From Zeugodacus cucurbitae (taxonomy: Eukaryota > Arthropoda > Insecta > Diptera > Tephritidae), in assembly GCF_028554725.1 (NCBI RefSeq), contig NC_071672.1:4866501-4930500 (forward strand): a stretch of DNA of 64,000 nt, given 5' to 3'. Numbering within the stretch: the stretch's first letter is position 1; each line of letters begins with the position of its first letter. Under the pieces are notes generated by a model that saw only the letters and a program-made list of their open reading frames with translations, ran no database searches and was not told where the DNA came from. Shown here piece by piece: positions 11,631-22,126 of this stretch. The position numbers and the translations under genes are program-made.

Positions 11631-11955
11631 GTCCTGTTCTGTCTTGTCATGTCATGTCATGTCATGTCATGTGTTGTTTTGTCTTGCCTTGTCTTGTCTT
11701 GTCTTGTCTTGTATTGTCTTGTCTTGTCTTGTCTTTTCTTTTCTTGTCTTTTCTTGTCTTGTCTTTTCTTGTCTTGTCTTGTGTTGTGTTGTCTTGTCTT
11801 GTCTTGTTTTGTCTTGTCTTGTCTTGTCTTTTCTTTTCGTGTCTTGTCTTGTCTTGGCTTGTTTTGTCTTGTCTTGTCTTGTTTTGTCGTGTCATGTCTT
11901 GTCTTGTCTTTTCTTTTCTTGTCTTGTCTTGTCTTGTCTTGTCTTTTCTTTTCTT
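11631..11955 (+). repeat. A-module fragment with a 30-bp internal deletion
   Basis: Begins with the GTCCT, GTTCT, GTCAT cassette and follows the A order to GGCTT at 11856-11860. It then jumps straight to GTTTT. The six units normally between them (GTAAT to the second GTGTT, including the GCCAT-GTCGT anchor) are missing, an exact six-unit loss that leaves the register intact. Pure GTCTT follows. Confidence 0.82.
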
Positions 11956-12775
11956 GTCTTGTCTTGTCTTGTCTTGTCTTGTCTTGTCTTGTCTTGTCTT
12001 GTCTTGTCTTGTCTTGTCTTGTCTTGTCTTGTCTTGTCTTGTCTTGTCTTGTCTTGTCTTGTCTTGTCTTGTCTTGTCTTGTCTTGTCTTGTCTTGTCTT
12101 GTCTTGTCTTGTCTTGTCTTGTCTTGTCTTGTCTTGTCTTGTCTTGTCTTGTCTTGTCTTGTCTTGTCTTGTCTTGTCTTGTCTTGTCTTGTCTTGTCTT
12201 GTCTTGTCTTGTCTTGTCTTGTCTTGTCTTGTCTTGTCTTGTCTTGTCTTGTCTTGTCTTGTCTTGTCTTGTCTTGTCTTGTCTTGTCTTGTCTTGTCTT
12301 GTCTTGTCTTGTCTTGTCTTGTCTTGTCTTGTCTTGTCTTGTCTTGTCTTGTCTTGTCTTGTCTTGTCTTGTCTTGTCTTGTCTTGTCTTGTCTTGTCTT
12401 GTCTTGTCTTGTCTTGTCTTGTCTTGTCTTGTCTTGTCTTGTCTTGTCTTGTCTTGTCTTGTCTTGTCTTGTCTTGTCTTGTCTTGTCTTGTCTTGTCTT
12501 GTCTTGTCTTGTCTTGTCTTGTCTTGTCTTGTCTTGTCTTGTCTTGTCTTGTCTTGTCTTGTCTTGTCTTGTCTTGTCTTGTCTTGTCTTGTCTTGTCTT
12601 GTCTTGTCTTGTCTTGTCTTGTCTTGTCTTGTCTTGTCTTGTCTTGTCTTGTCTTGTCTTGTCTTGTCTTGTCTTGTCTTGTCTTGTCTTGTCTTGTCTT
12701 GTCTTGTCTTGTCTTGTCTTGTCTTGTCTTGTCTTGTCTTGTCTTGTCTTGTCTTGTCTTGTCTTGTCTTGTCTT
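11956..12775 (+). repeat. Longest pure GTCTT block, 164 units
   Basis: 820 bp with no variant, the longest perfect run in the window. It lies between the truncated A fragment and the GTCTC opening C module 3. Length differences among the three equivalent pure blocks (540, 450 and 820 bp) show that these are the most labile parts of the repeat. Confidence 0.95.
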
Positions 12776-13230
12776 GTCTCGTCTTGTCTTGTCTTGTCTT
12801 GTCTTGCCTTGTCTTGTCTTGTCTTGTCTTGTGTTGTCTTGTCTTGTCTTGTCCTGTCCTGTCGTGTGTTGTGTTGTTTTGTCTTGTCTTGTCTTGTCTT
12901 ATCTTGTCTTGTCTTGTCTTGTCTTGTTTTGTCTTGTCTTGTCTGGTCTTGTCTTGTCTTGTCTTGTCTTGTCTTGTCTTTTCTTGTCTTGTCTTGTCTT
13001 GTCTTGTCTTGTCTTGTCTTGTCTTGTCTTGTCTTGTCTTGTCTTGTCTTGTCTTGTCTTGTCTTGTCTTGTCTTGTCTTGTCTTGTCTTGTCATGTCAT
13101 GTCTTGTCTTGTCTTGTCTTGTCTGGTCTTGTCTTGTCTTGTCTTTTCTTTTCTTGTCTTGTCTTGTCATGTCTTATCTTGTCTTGTCTTGTCTTATCTT
13201 GTCTTGCCTTGTTTTGTCTTGTCTTGTCTG
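12776..13230 (+). repeat. C module, copy 3
   Basis: Double GTCCT at 12851-12860, exactly 4,100 bp after copy 1. It agrees with copy 1 through GTCTG and TTCTT, then has three extra GTCTT units before the paired GTCAT (13091 versus 8976). It ends in GCCTT, GTTTT and GTCTG, after which zone III begins. Confidence 0.84.
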
Positions 13231-13295
13231 GTCTTGTCTTGTCTTGTCTTGTCTTGTCTTGTCTTGTCTTGTCTTGTCTTGTCTTGTCTTGTTTT

Positions 13296-13304
13296 GTTGT
13301 TCTT
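13296..13304 (+). other. Register slip 1 (9-bp GTTGTTCTT)
   Basis: Nine bases where two units (10 bp) are expected, directly after a GTTTT at 13291-13295. This is the first break of the 5-bp register after 13.3 kb of perfect phase. The same motif occurs at 13510, 13724 and 19718. Confidence 0.9.
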
Positions 13305-13509
13305 GTCTTGTCTTGTCTTGTCTTGTCTTGTCTTGTCTTGTCTTGTCTTGTCTTGTCTTGTCTTGTCTTGTCTTGTCTTGTCTTGTCTTGTCTTGTCTTG
13401 TCTTGTCTTGTCTTTTCTTGTCTTGTCTTTTCTTGTCTTGTCTTGACTTGTCTTGTCTTGTCTTGTCTTGTCTTGTCTTGTCTTGTCTTGTCTTGTCTTG
13501 TCTTGTTTT

Positions 13510-13518
13510 GTTGTTCTT
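13510..13518 (+). other. Register slip 2 (GTTGTTCTT)
   Basis: Same 9-bp motif after GTTTT. It precedes the first six-GTCAT run. The equivalent place in J copy 2 (between 19493 and 19523) lacks this segment. Confidence 0.9.
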
Positions 13519-13723
13519 GTCTTGTCTTGTCTTGTCTTGTCTTGTCCTGTTCTGTCTTGTCTTGTCATGTCATGTCATGTCATGTCATGTCATATGTTGT
13601 TTTGTCTTGTCTTGTCTTGTGTAGTCTTGTGTTGTCTTGTCTTGTCTTGTATTGTATTGTCTTGTCTTGTCTTGTCTTGTCTTGTCTTGTCTTGTCTTGT
13701 CTTGTCTTGTCTTGTCTTGTTTT

Positions 13724-13732
13724 GTTGTTCTT
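13724..13732 (+). other. Register slip 3 (GTTGTTCTT)
   Basis: Same motif, 214 bp after slip 2 and exactly 5,994 bp before slip 4, in matching flanks. It serves as a marker of common descent for the J duplication. Confidence 0.9.
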
Positions 13733-15752
13733 GTCTTGTCTTGTCTTGTCTTGTCTTGTCTTGTCCTGTTCTGTCTTGTCTTGTCATGTCATGTCATGTC
13801 ATGTCATGTCATATGTTGTTTTGTCTTGTCTTGTCTTGTGTAGTCTTGTGTTGTCTTGTCTTGTCTTGTATTCTCTTGTCTTGTCTTGTCTTGTCTTGTC
13901 TTGTCTTGTCTTGTCTTGTCTTGTCTTGTCTTGTCTTGTCTTTTCTTGTCTTGTCTTGTCTTGCCTTGTCTTGTCTTCTTTTGTTTTGTCTTGTTTTGTC
14001 TTGTCATGTCTTGTCTTGTCTTGTCTTGTCTTGTCTTGTCTTGTCTTGTCTTGTCTTGTCTTGTCTTGTCTTGTCTTGTCTTGTCTTGTCTTGTCTTGTC
14101 TTGTCTTGTCTTGTCTTGTCTTGTCTCGTCTTGTCTTGTCTTGTCTCTTCTTGTCTTGTCTTGTCTTGTCTTGTCTTTTCTTGTCTTGTCTTGTCATGTC
14201 ATGTCATGTCGTATGTTGTGTTGTTTTGTCTTGTCTTGTTTTGTCTTGTTTTATCTTGTCATGTCTTATCTTGTCTTGTCTTGTCTTGTCTTGTCTTGCC
14301 TTGTCTTGTCTTGTCTTCTTTTGTTTTGTCTTGTTTTGTCTTGTCATGTCTTGTCTTGTCTTGTCTTGTCATGTCATGTCATGTCTTTTCTTGTCTTGTC
14401 TTGTCTTGTCTTGTCTTGTCTTGTCTTGTCGTGTCTTGTCTTGTCTTGTCTTGTCTTGTCTTGTCTTGTCTTGTCTTGTCTTGTCTTGTCTTGTCTTGTC
14501 TTGTCTTGTCTTGTCTTGTCTTGTCTTGTCTTGTCTTGTCTTGTCTTGTCTTGTCTTGTTTTGTATTGTCTTGTCTTGTCTTGTCTTGTCTTGTCTTGTC
14601 TTGTCTTGTCTTGTCTTGTCTTGTCTTGTCTTGTCTTGTCTTTTCTTGTCTTGTCTTGTCTTGTCTTGTCTTGTCTTGTCTTGTCTTGTCTTGTCTTGTC
14701 TTGTCTTGTCTTGTCTTGTCTTGTCTTGTCTTGTCTTGTCTTGTCTTGTCTTGTCTTGTCTTGTCTTGTCTTGTCTTGTCTTGTCTTGTCTTGTCTTGTC
14801 TTGTCTTGTCTTGTCTTGTCTTGTCTTGTCTTGTCTTGTCTTGTCTTGTCATGTCATGTCATGTCGTATGTTGTGTTGTTTTGTCTTGTCTTGTTTTGTC
14901 TTGTCATGTCTTGTCTTGTCTTGTTTTGTCTTGTCTTGTCTTTTCTTGTCTTGTCTTGTCTTGTCTTGTCTTGTCTTGTCTTGTCTTGTCTTGTCTTGTC
15001 ATGTCATGTCATGTCGTATGTTGTGTTGTTTTGTCTTGTCTTGTTTTGTCTTGTTTTATCTTGTCATGTCTTGTTTTGTCTTGTCTTGTCTTTTCTTGTC
15101 TTGTCTTGTCTTGTCTTGTCTTGTCTTGTCTTGTCTTGTCTTGTCTTGTCATGTCATGTCTTGCCTTGTCTTGTCTTGTCTTGTCTTGTCTTGTCTTGTC
15201 TTGTCTTGTCTTGTCTTGTCTTGTCTTGTCTTGTCTTGTCTTGTCTTGTCTTGTCTTGTCTTGTCTTGTCTTGTCTTGTCTTGTCTTGTCATGTCATGTC
15301 ATGTCGTATGTTGTGTTGTTTTGTCTTGTCTTGTTTTGTCTTGTCTTGTCTTGTCTTGTCTTGTCTTGTCTTGTCTTGTCTTGTCTTGTCTTGTCTTGTC
15401 TTGTCTTGTCTTGTCTTGTCTTGTCTTGTCTTGTCTTGTCTTGTCTTGTCTTGTCTTGTCTTGTCTTGTCTTGTCTTGTCATGTCATGTCATGTCGTATG
15501 TTGTGTTGTTTTGTCTTGTCTTGTTTTGTCTTGTCATGTCTTGTCTTGTCTTGTTTTGTCTTGTCTTGTCTTTTCTTGTCTTGTCTTGTCTTGTCTTGTC
15601 TTGTCTTGTCTTGTCTTGTCTTGTCTTGTCATGTCATGTCTTGTCTTGTCTTGTCTTGTCTTGTCTTGTCTTGTCTTGTCTTGTCTTGTCTTGTCTTGTC
15701 TTGTCTTGTCTTGTCTTGTCTTGTCTTGTCTTGTCTTGTCTTGTCTTGTCTT

Positions 15753-16602
15753 GTCTCGTCTTGTCTTGTCTTGTCTTGTCTTGTCTTGCCTTGTCTTGTC
15801 TTGTCTTGTCTTGTGTTGTCTTGTCTTGTCTTGTCCTGTCCTGTCGTGTGTTGTGTTGTTTTGTCTTGTCTTGTCTTGTCTTATCTTGTCTTGTCTTGTC
15901 TTGTCTTGTTTTGTCTTGTCTTGTCTTGTCTTGTCTTGTCTTGTCATGTCATGTCTTGTCTTGTCTTGTCTTGTCTGGTCTTGTCTTGTCTTGTCTTTTC
16001 TTTTCTTGTCTTGTCTTGTCATGTCTTATCTTGTCTTGTCTTGTCTTATCTTGTCTTGCCTTGTTTTGTCTTGTCTTGTCTGGTCTTGTCCTGTCTTGTC
16101 TTGTCTTGTCTTGTCTTGTCTTGTCTGGTCTTGTCTTGTCTTTTCTTTTCTTGTCTTGTCTTTTCTTGTCTTGTCTTGTCTGGTCTTGTATTGTCTTTTC
16201 TTTTCTTGTCTTGTCTTGTCATGTCTTATCTTGTCTTGTCTTGTCTTATCTTGTCTTGTCTTGTTTTGTCTTGTCTTGTCTGGTCTTGTCTTGTCTTGTC
16301 TTGTCTTGTCTTGTCTTGTCTTGTCTTGTCTTGTCTTGTCTTGTCTTGTCTTGTCTTGTCTTGTCTTGTCTTGTCTTGTCTTGTCTTGTCTTGTCTTGTC
16401 CTGTCTTGTCTTGTCTTGTCTTGTCTTGTCTGGTCTTGTCTTGTCTTTTCTTTTCTTGTCTTGTCTTGTCTTGTCTTGTCTTGTCTTGTCTTGTCTTGTC
16501 TTGTCTTATCTTGTCTTGTCTTGTCTTGTCTTGTCTTGTCTTGTCTTGTCTTGTCTTGTCCTGTCTTGTCTTGTCTTGTCTTGTCTTGTCTTGTCTTGTC
16601 TT
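15753..16602 (+). repeat. C module, copy 4
   Basis: Opens with GTCTC at 15753-15757, double GTCCT at 15833-15842, ATCTT, GTTTT, paired GTCAT, GTCTG and TTCTT pairs. It contains the extra sections seen in C copy 2 (GTCTG, GTCTT, GTCCT near 16078). It ends before the GTCCT-GTTCT cassette that leads the third six-GTCAT run. Unlike copies 1-3 it is preceded by only about 100 bp of pure GTCTT. Confidence 0.8.
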
Positions 16603-16752
16603 GTCCTGTTCTGTCTTGTCTTGTCATGTCATGTCATGTCATGTCATGTCATATGTTGTTTTGTCTTGTCTTGTCTTGTGTAGTCTTGTGTTGTCTTGTC
16701 TTGTCTTGTATTGTCTTGTCTTGTCTTGTCTTGTCTTGTCTTGTCTTGTCTT

Positions 16753-17719
16753 GTCTCGTCTTGTCTTGTCTTGTCTTGTCTTGTCTTGTCTTGTCTTGTC
16801 TTGTCTTGTTTTGTCTTGTCTTGTCTTGTCTTGTCTTGTCTTGTCGTGTCTTGTCTTGTCTGCTCTTGTCTTGTCTTGTCTTGTCTTGTCTTGTCTTGTC
16901 TTGTCTTGTCTTGTCTTGTCTCGTCCTGTTCTGTCTTGTCATGTCATGTCATGTGTTGTTTTGTCTTGCCTTGTCTTGTCTTGTCTTGTCTTGTATTGTC
17001 TTGTCTTGTCTTGTCTTTTCTTTTCTTGTCTTTTCTTGTCTTGTCTTTTCTTGTCTTGTCTTGTGTTGTGTTGTCTTGTCTTGTCTTGTTTTGTCTTGTT
17101 TTGTCTTGTCTTGTCTTGTCTTGTCTTGTCTTGTCTTGTCTTTTCTTTTCGTGTCTTGTCTTGTCTTGGCTTGTCATGTCATGCCATGTCGTATGTTGTG
17201 TTGTTTTGTCTTGTCTTGTCGTGTCATGTCTTGTCTTGTCTTGTTTTGTCTTGTCTTGTCTTGTCTTGTCTTGTCTTGTCTTGTCTTGTGTTGTCTTGTC
17301 TTGTCTTGTCTTGTCTTGTCTTGTCTTGTCTTGTCTTGTCTTGTCTTGTCTTGTCTTGTCTTGTCTTGTCTCGTCTTGTCTTGTCTTGTCTTGTCTTGTC
17401 TTGCCTTGTCTTGTCTTGTCTTGTCTTGTCTTGTCTTGTCTTGTCTTGTCTTGTCCTGTCCTGTCGTGTGTTGTGTTGTTTTGTCTTGTCTTGTGTTGTT
17501 TTGTCGTGTCATGTCTTGTCTTGTCTTGTCTTGTCTTGTCTTTTCTTTTCTTGTCTTGTCTTGTCTTGTCTTGTTTTGTCTTGTCTTGTCTTGTCTTGTC
17601 TTGTCTTGTCTTGTCTTGTCTTGTCTTGTCTTGTCTTGTCTTGTCTTGTCTTGTCTTGTCTTGTCTTGTCTTGTCTTGTCTTGTCTTGTTCTGTCTTGTC
17701 ATGTCATGTCATGTCATGT

Positions 17720-17750
<31 letters not shown>

Positions 17751-18350
17751 TTGTTTTGTCTTGTCTTGTCTTGTATTGTCTTGTCTTGTCTTGTCTTGTC
17801 TTGTCTTGTCTTTTCTTTTCTTGTATTGTCTTGTATTGTCTTGTCTTGTCTTGTCTTGTCTTGTCCTGTTCTGTCTTGTCATGTCATGTCATGTCATGTC
17901 ATGTGTTGTTTTGTCTTGCCTTGTCTTGTCTTGTCTTGTCTTGTATTGTCTTGTCTTGTCTTGTCTTTTCTTTTCTTGTCTTTTCTTGTCTTGTCTTTTC
18001 TTGTCTTGTCTTGTGTTGTGTTGTCTTGTCTTGTCTTGTTTTGTCTTGTCTTGTCTTGGCTTGTAATGTCATGCCATGTCGTATGTTGTGTTGTCTTGTC
18101 TTGTCTTGGCTTGTAATGTCATGCCATGTCGTATGTTGTGTTGTCTTGTCTTGTCTTGTCTTGTCGTGTCTTGTCTTGTCTTGTCTTGTCTTGTCTTGTC
18201 TTGTCTTGTCTTGTCTTGTCTTGTATTGTCTTGTCTTGTCTTGTCTTGTCTTGTCTTGTCTTGTCTTGTCTTGTCTTGTCTTGTCTTGTCTTGTCTTGTC
18301 TTGTCTTGTCTTGTCTTGGCTTGTAATGTCATGCCATGTCGTATGTTGTG
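16753..18350 (+). repeat. A and B modules inside J copy 1
   Basis: Holds GTCTG-CTCTT at 16858, an A anchor of the GTCAT subfamily at 17188, a B anchor at 17453, and then three closely spaced A anchors of the GTAAT subfamily at 18078, 18128 and 18338. The 50-bp spacing between the first two is the tightest A repeat in the window and suggests a recent short tandem duplication. Confidence 0.82.
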
Positions 18351-19717
18351 TTGTCTTGTCTTGTCTTGTCTTGTCGTGTCTTGTCTTGTCTTGTCTTGTC
18401 TTGTCTTGTCTTGTCTTGTCTTGTCTTGTCTTGTATTGTCTTGTCTTGTCTTGTCTTGTCTTGTCTTGTCTTGTCTTGTCTTGTCTTGTCTTGTCTTGTC
18501 TTGTCTTGTCTTGTCTTATCTTGTCTTGTCTTGTCTTGTCTTGTTTTGTCTTGTCTTGTCTGGTCTTGTCTTGTCTTGTCTTGTCTTGTCTTGTCTTTTC
18601 TTGTCTTGTCTTGTCTTGTCTTGTCTTGTCTTGTCTTGTCTTGTCTTGTCTTGTCTTGTCTTGTCTTGTCTTGTCTTGTCTTGTCTTGTCTTGTCTTGTC
18701 TTGTCATGTCATGTCTTGTCTTGTCTTGTCTTGTCTGGTCTTGTCTTGTCTTGTCTTTTCTTTTCTTGTCTTGTCTTGTCATGTCTTATCTTGTCTTGTC
18801 TTGTCTTTTCTTGTCTTGTCTTGTCTGGTCTTGTATTGTCTTTTCTTTTCTTGTCTTGTCTTGTCATGTCTTATCTTGTCTTGTCTTGTCTTGTCTTGTC
18901 TTGTTTTGTCTTGTCTTGTCTTGTCTTGTCTTGTCTTGTCTTGTCTTGTCTTGTCTTGTCTTGTCTTGTCTTGTCTTGTCTTGTCATGTCTTGTCTTGTC
19001 TTGTCTTGTCTTGTCTTGTCTTGTCTTGTCTTGTCTTGTCTTGTCTTGTCTTGTCTTGTCTTGTCTTGTCTTGTCTTGTCTTGTCTTGTCTTGTCTTGTC
19101 TTGTCTTGTCTTGTCTCGTCTTGTCTTGTCTTGTCTCTTCTTGTCTTGTCTTGTCTTGTCTTGTCTTTTCTTGTCTTGTCTTGTCATGTCATGTCATGTC
19201 GTATGTTGTGTTGTTTTGTCTTGTCTTGTGTAGTCTTGTGTTGTCTTGTCTTGTCTTGTCTTGTCTTTTCTTGTCTTGTCTTGTCATGTCATGTCATGTC
19301 GTATGTTGTGTTGTTTTGTCATGTCTTGTCTTGTCTTGTTTTGTCTTGTCTTGTCTTGTCTTGTCTTGTCTTGTCTTGTCTTGTCTTTTCTTGTCTTGTC
19401 TTGTCTTGTCTTGTCTTGTCTTGTCTTGTCTTGTTTTGTCTTGTCATGTCTTATCTTGTCTTGTCTTGTCTTGTCTTGTCTTGTCTTGTCTTGACTTGTC
19501 TTGTCTTGTCTTGTCTTGTCTTGTCCTGTTCTGTCTTGTCTTGTCATGTCATGTCATGTCATGTCATGTCATATGTTGTTTTGTCTTGTCTTGTCTTGTG
19601 TAGTCTTGTGTTGTCTTGTCTTGTCTTGTATTGTCTTGTCTTGTCTTGTCTTGTCTTGTCTTGTCTTGTCTTGTCTTGTCTTGTCTTGTCTTGTCTTGTC
19701 TTGTCTTGTCTTGTTTT

Positions 19718-19726
19718 GTTGTTCTT
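19718..19726 (+). other. Register slip 4 (GTTGTTCTT)
   Basis: Fourth copy of the 9-bp motif, in the same flanks as slip 3. Downstream the GTATT-CTCTT pair is found at the identical offset (13868 and 19862, 5,994 bp), which confirms duplication rather than repeated mutation. Confidence 0.9.
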
Positions 19727-22126
19727 GTCTTGTCTTGTCTTGTCTTGTCTTGTCTTGTCCTGTTCTGTCTTGTCTTGTCATGTCATGTCATGTCATGTCA
19801 TGTCATATGTTGTTTTGTCTTGTCTTGTCTTGTGTAGTCTTGTGTTGTCTTGTCTTGTCTTGTATTCTCTTGTCTTGTCTTGTCTTGTCTTGTCTTGTCT
19901 TGTCTTGTCTTGTCTTGTCTTGTCTTGTCTTTTCTTGTCTTGTCTTGTCTTGCCTTGTCTTGTCTTCTTTTGTTTTGTCTTGTTTTGTCTTGTCATGTCT
20001 TGTCTTGTCTTGTCTTGTCTTGTCTTGTCTTGTCTTGTCTTGTCTTGTCTTGTCTTGTCTTGTCTTGTCTTGTCTTGTCTTGTCTTGTCTTGTCTTGTCT
20101 TGTCTCGTCTTGTCTTGTCTTGTCTCTTCTTGTCTTGTCTTGTCTTGTCTTGTCTTTTCTTGTCTTGTCTTGTCATGTCATGTCATGTCGTATGTTGTGT
20201 TGTTTTGTCTTGTCTTGTTTTGTCTTGTTTTATCTTGTCATGTCTTATCTTGTCTTGTCTTGTCTTGTCTTGTCTTGCCTTGTCTTGTCTTGTCTTCTTT
20301 TGTTTTGTCTTGTTTTGTCTTGTCATGTCTTGTCTTGTCTTGTCTTGTCATGTCATGTCATGTCTTGTCTTGTCTTGTCTTGTCTTGTCTTGTCTTGTCT
20401 TGTCTTGTCGTGTCTTGTCTTGTCTTGTCTTGTCTTGTCTTGTCTTGTCTTGTCTTGTCTTGTCTTGTCTTGTCTTGTCTTGTCTTGTCTTGTCTTGTCT
20501 TGTCTTGTCTTGTCTTGTCTTGTCTTGTCTTGTATTGTCTTGTCTTGTCTTGTCTTGTCTTGTCTTGTCTTGTCTTGTCTTGTCTTGTCTTGTCTTGTCT
20601 TGTCTTTTCTTGTCTTGTCTTGTCTTGTCTTGTCTTGTCTTGTCTTGTCTTGTCTTGTCTTGTCTTGTCTTGTCTTGTCTTGTCTTGTCTTGTCTTGTCT
20701 TGTCTTGTCTTGTCTTGTCTTGTCTTGTCTTGTCTTGTCTTGTCTTGTCTTGTCTTGTCTTGTCTTGTCTTGTCTTGTCTTGTCTTGTCTTGTCTTGTCT
20801 TGTCTTGTCTTGTCTTGTCTTGTCTTGTCTTGTCTTGTCATGTCATGTCATGTCGTATGTTGTGTTGTTTTGTCTTGTCTTGTGTTGTCTTGTCATGTCT
20901 TGTCTTGTCTTGTTTTGTCTTGTCTTGTCTTTTCTTGTCTTGTCTTGTCTTGTCTTGTCTTGTCTTGTCTTGTCTTGTCATGTCATGTCATGTCGTATGT
21001 TGTGTTGTTTTGTCTTGTCTTGTTTTGTCTTGTTTTATCTTGTCATGTCTTGTTTTGTCTTGTCTTGTCTTTTCTTGTCTTGTCTTGTCTTGTCTTGTCT
21101 TGTCTTGTCTTGTCTTGTCTTGTCTTGTCATGTCATGTCTTGCCTTGTCTTGTCTTGTCTTGTCTTGTCTTGTCTTGTCTTGTCTTGTCTTGTCTTGTCT
21201 TGTCTTGTCTTGTCTTGTCTTGTCTTGTCTTGTCTTGTCTTGTCTGGTCTTGTCTTGTCTTTTCTTTTCTTTTCTTGTCTTGTCTTTTCTTGTCTTGTCT
21301 TGTCTGGTCTTGTATTGTCTTTTCTTTTCTTGTCTTGTCTTGTCATGTCATGTCTTGCCTTGTCTTGTCTTGTCTTGTCTTGTCTTGTCTTGTCTCGTCT
21401 TGTCTTGTCTTGTCTCTTCTTGTCTTGTCTTGTCTTGTCTTGTCTTTTCTTGTCTTGTCTTGTCATGTCATGTCATGTCGTATGTTGTGTTGTTTTGTCT
21501 TGTCTTGTTTTGTCTTGTTTTATCTTGTCATGTCTTATCTTGTCTTTTCTTGTCTTGTCTTGTCTGGTCTTGTATTGTCTTTTCTTTTCTTGTCTTGTCT
21601 TGTCATGTCTTATCTTGTCTTGTCTTGTCTTATCTTGTCTTGTCTTGTTTTGTCTTGTCTTGTCTGGTCTTGTCTTGTCTTGTCTTGTCTTGTCTTGTCT
21701 TGTCTTGTCTTGTCTTGTCTTGTCTTGTCTTGTCTTGTCTTGTCTTGTCTTGTCTTGTCTTGTCTTGTCCTGTCTTGTCTTGTCTTGTCTTGTCTTGTCT
21801 GGTCTTGTCTTGTCTTTTCTTTTCTTGTCTTGTCTTGTCTTGTCTTGTCTTGTCTTGTCTTGTCTTGTCTTGTCTTATCTTGTCTTGTCTTGTCTTGTCT
21901 TGTCTTGTCTTGTCTTGTCTTGTCTTGTCTTGTCCTGTCTTGTCTTGTCTTGTCTTGTCTTGTCTTGTCTTGTCTTGTCCTGTTCTGTCTTGTCTTGTCA
22001 TGTCATGTCATGTCATGTCATGTCATATGTTGTTTTGTCTTGTCTTGTCTTGTGTAGTCTTGTGTTGTCTTGTCTTGTCTTGTATTGTCTTGTCTTGTCT
22101 TGTCTTGTCTTGTCTTGTCTTGTCTT

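Larger units (their letters stand above)
13445..19492 (+). repeat. J superunit, copy 1 (~6.05 kb)
   Basis: Runs from one GACTT (13445) to the next in the same context (19493). Inside lie three runs of six GTCAT followed by ATGTT (starting 13564, 13783 and 16623), each followed by a GTGTA unit that yields TAG. Between the second and third are four (GTCAT)3-GTCGT-ATGTT modules (about 14193-15495) and C module 4. After the third come A and B modules (16753-18350), a partial C module (about 18511-18900), and a GTCTC, TTCTT section with another GTCGT-ATGTT module near 19200. Copy 2 at 19493 repeats this order. Confidence 0.82.

Noticed and set aside
11662..13170. - strand open frames of QDKTR repeat resembling a charged coiled-coil protein
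   Set aside because: This is the same artefact on the AAGAC strand. It spans pure satellite blocks with no break in repeat structure.
13296..13304. Insertion-element footprint or target-site duplication at the GTTGTTCTT sites
   Set aside because: The sites are one base short of two units, with no inverted repeats or foreign sequence, which fits a simple deletion better.
13564..13817. CRISPR-like array formed by repeated GTCAT runs
   Set aside because: There are no unique spacers, and the material between the runs is the same pentamer satellite.
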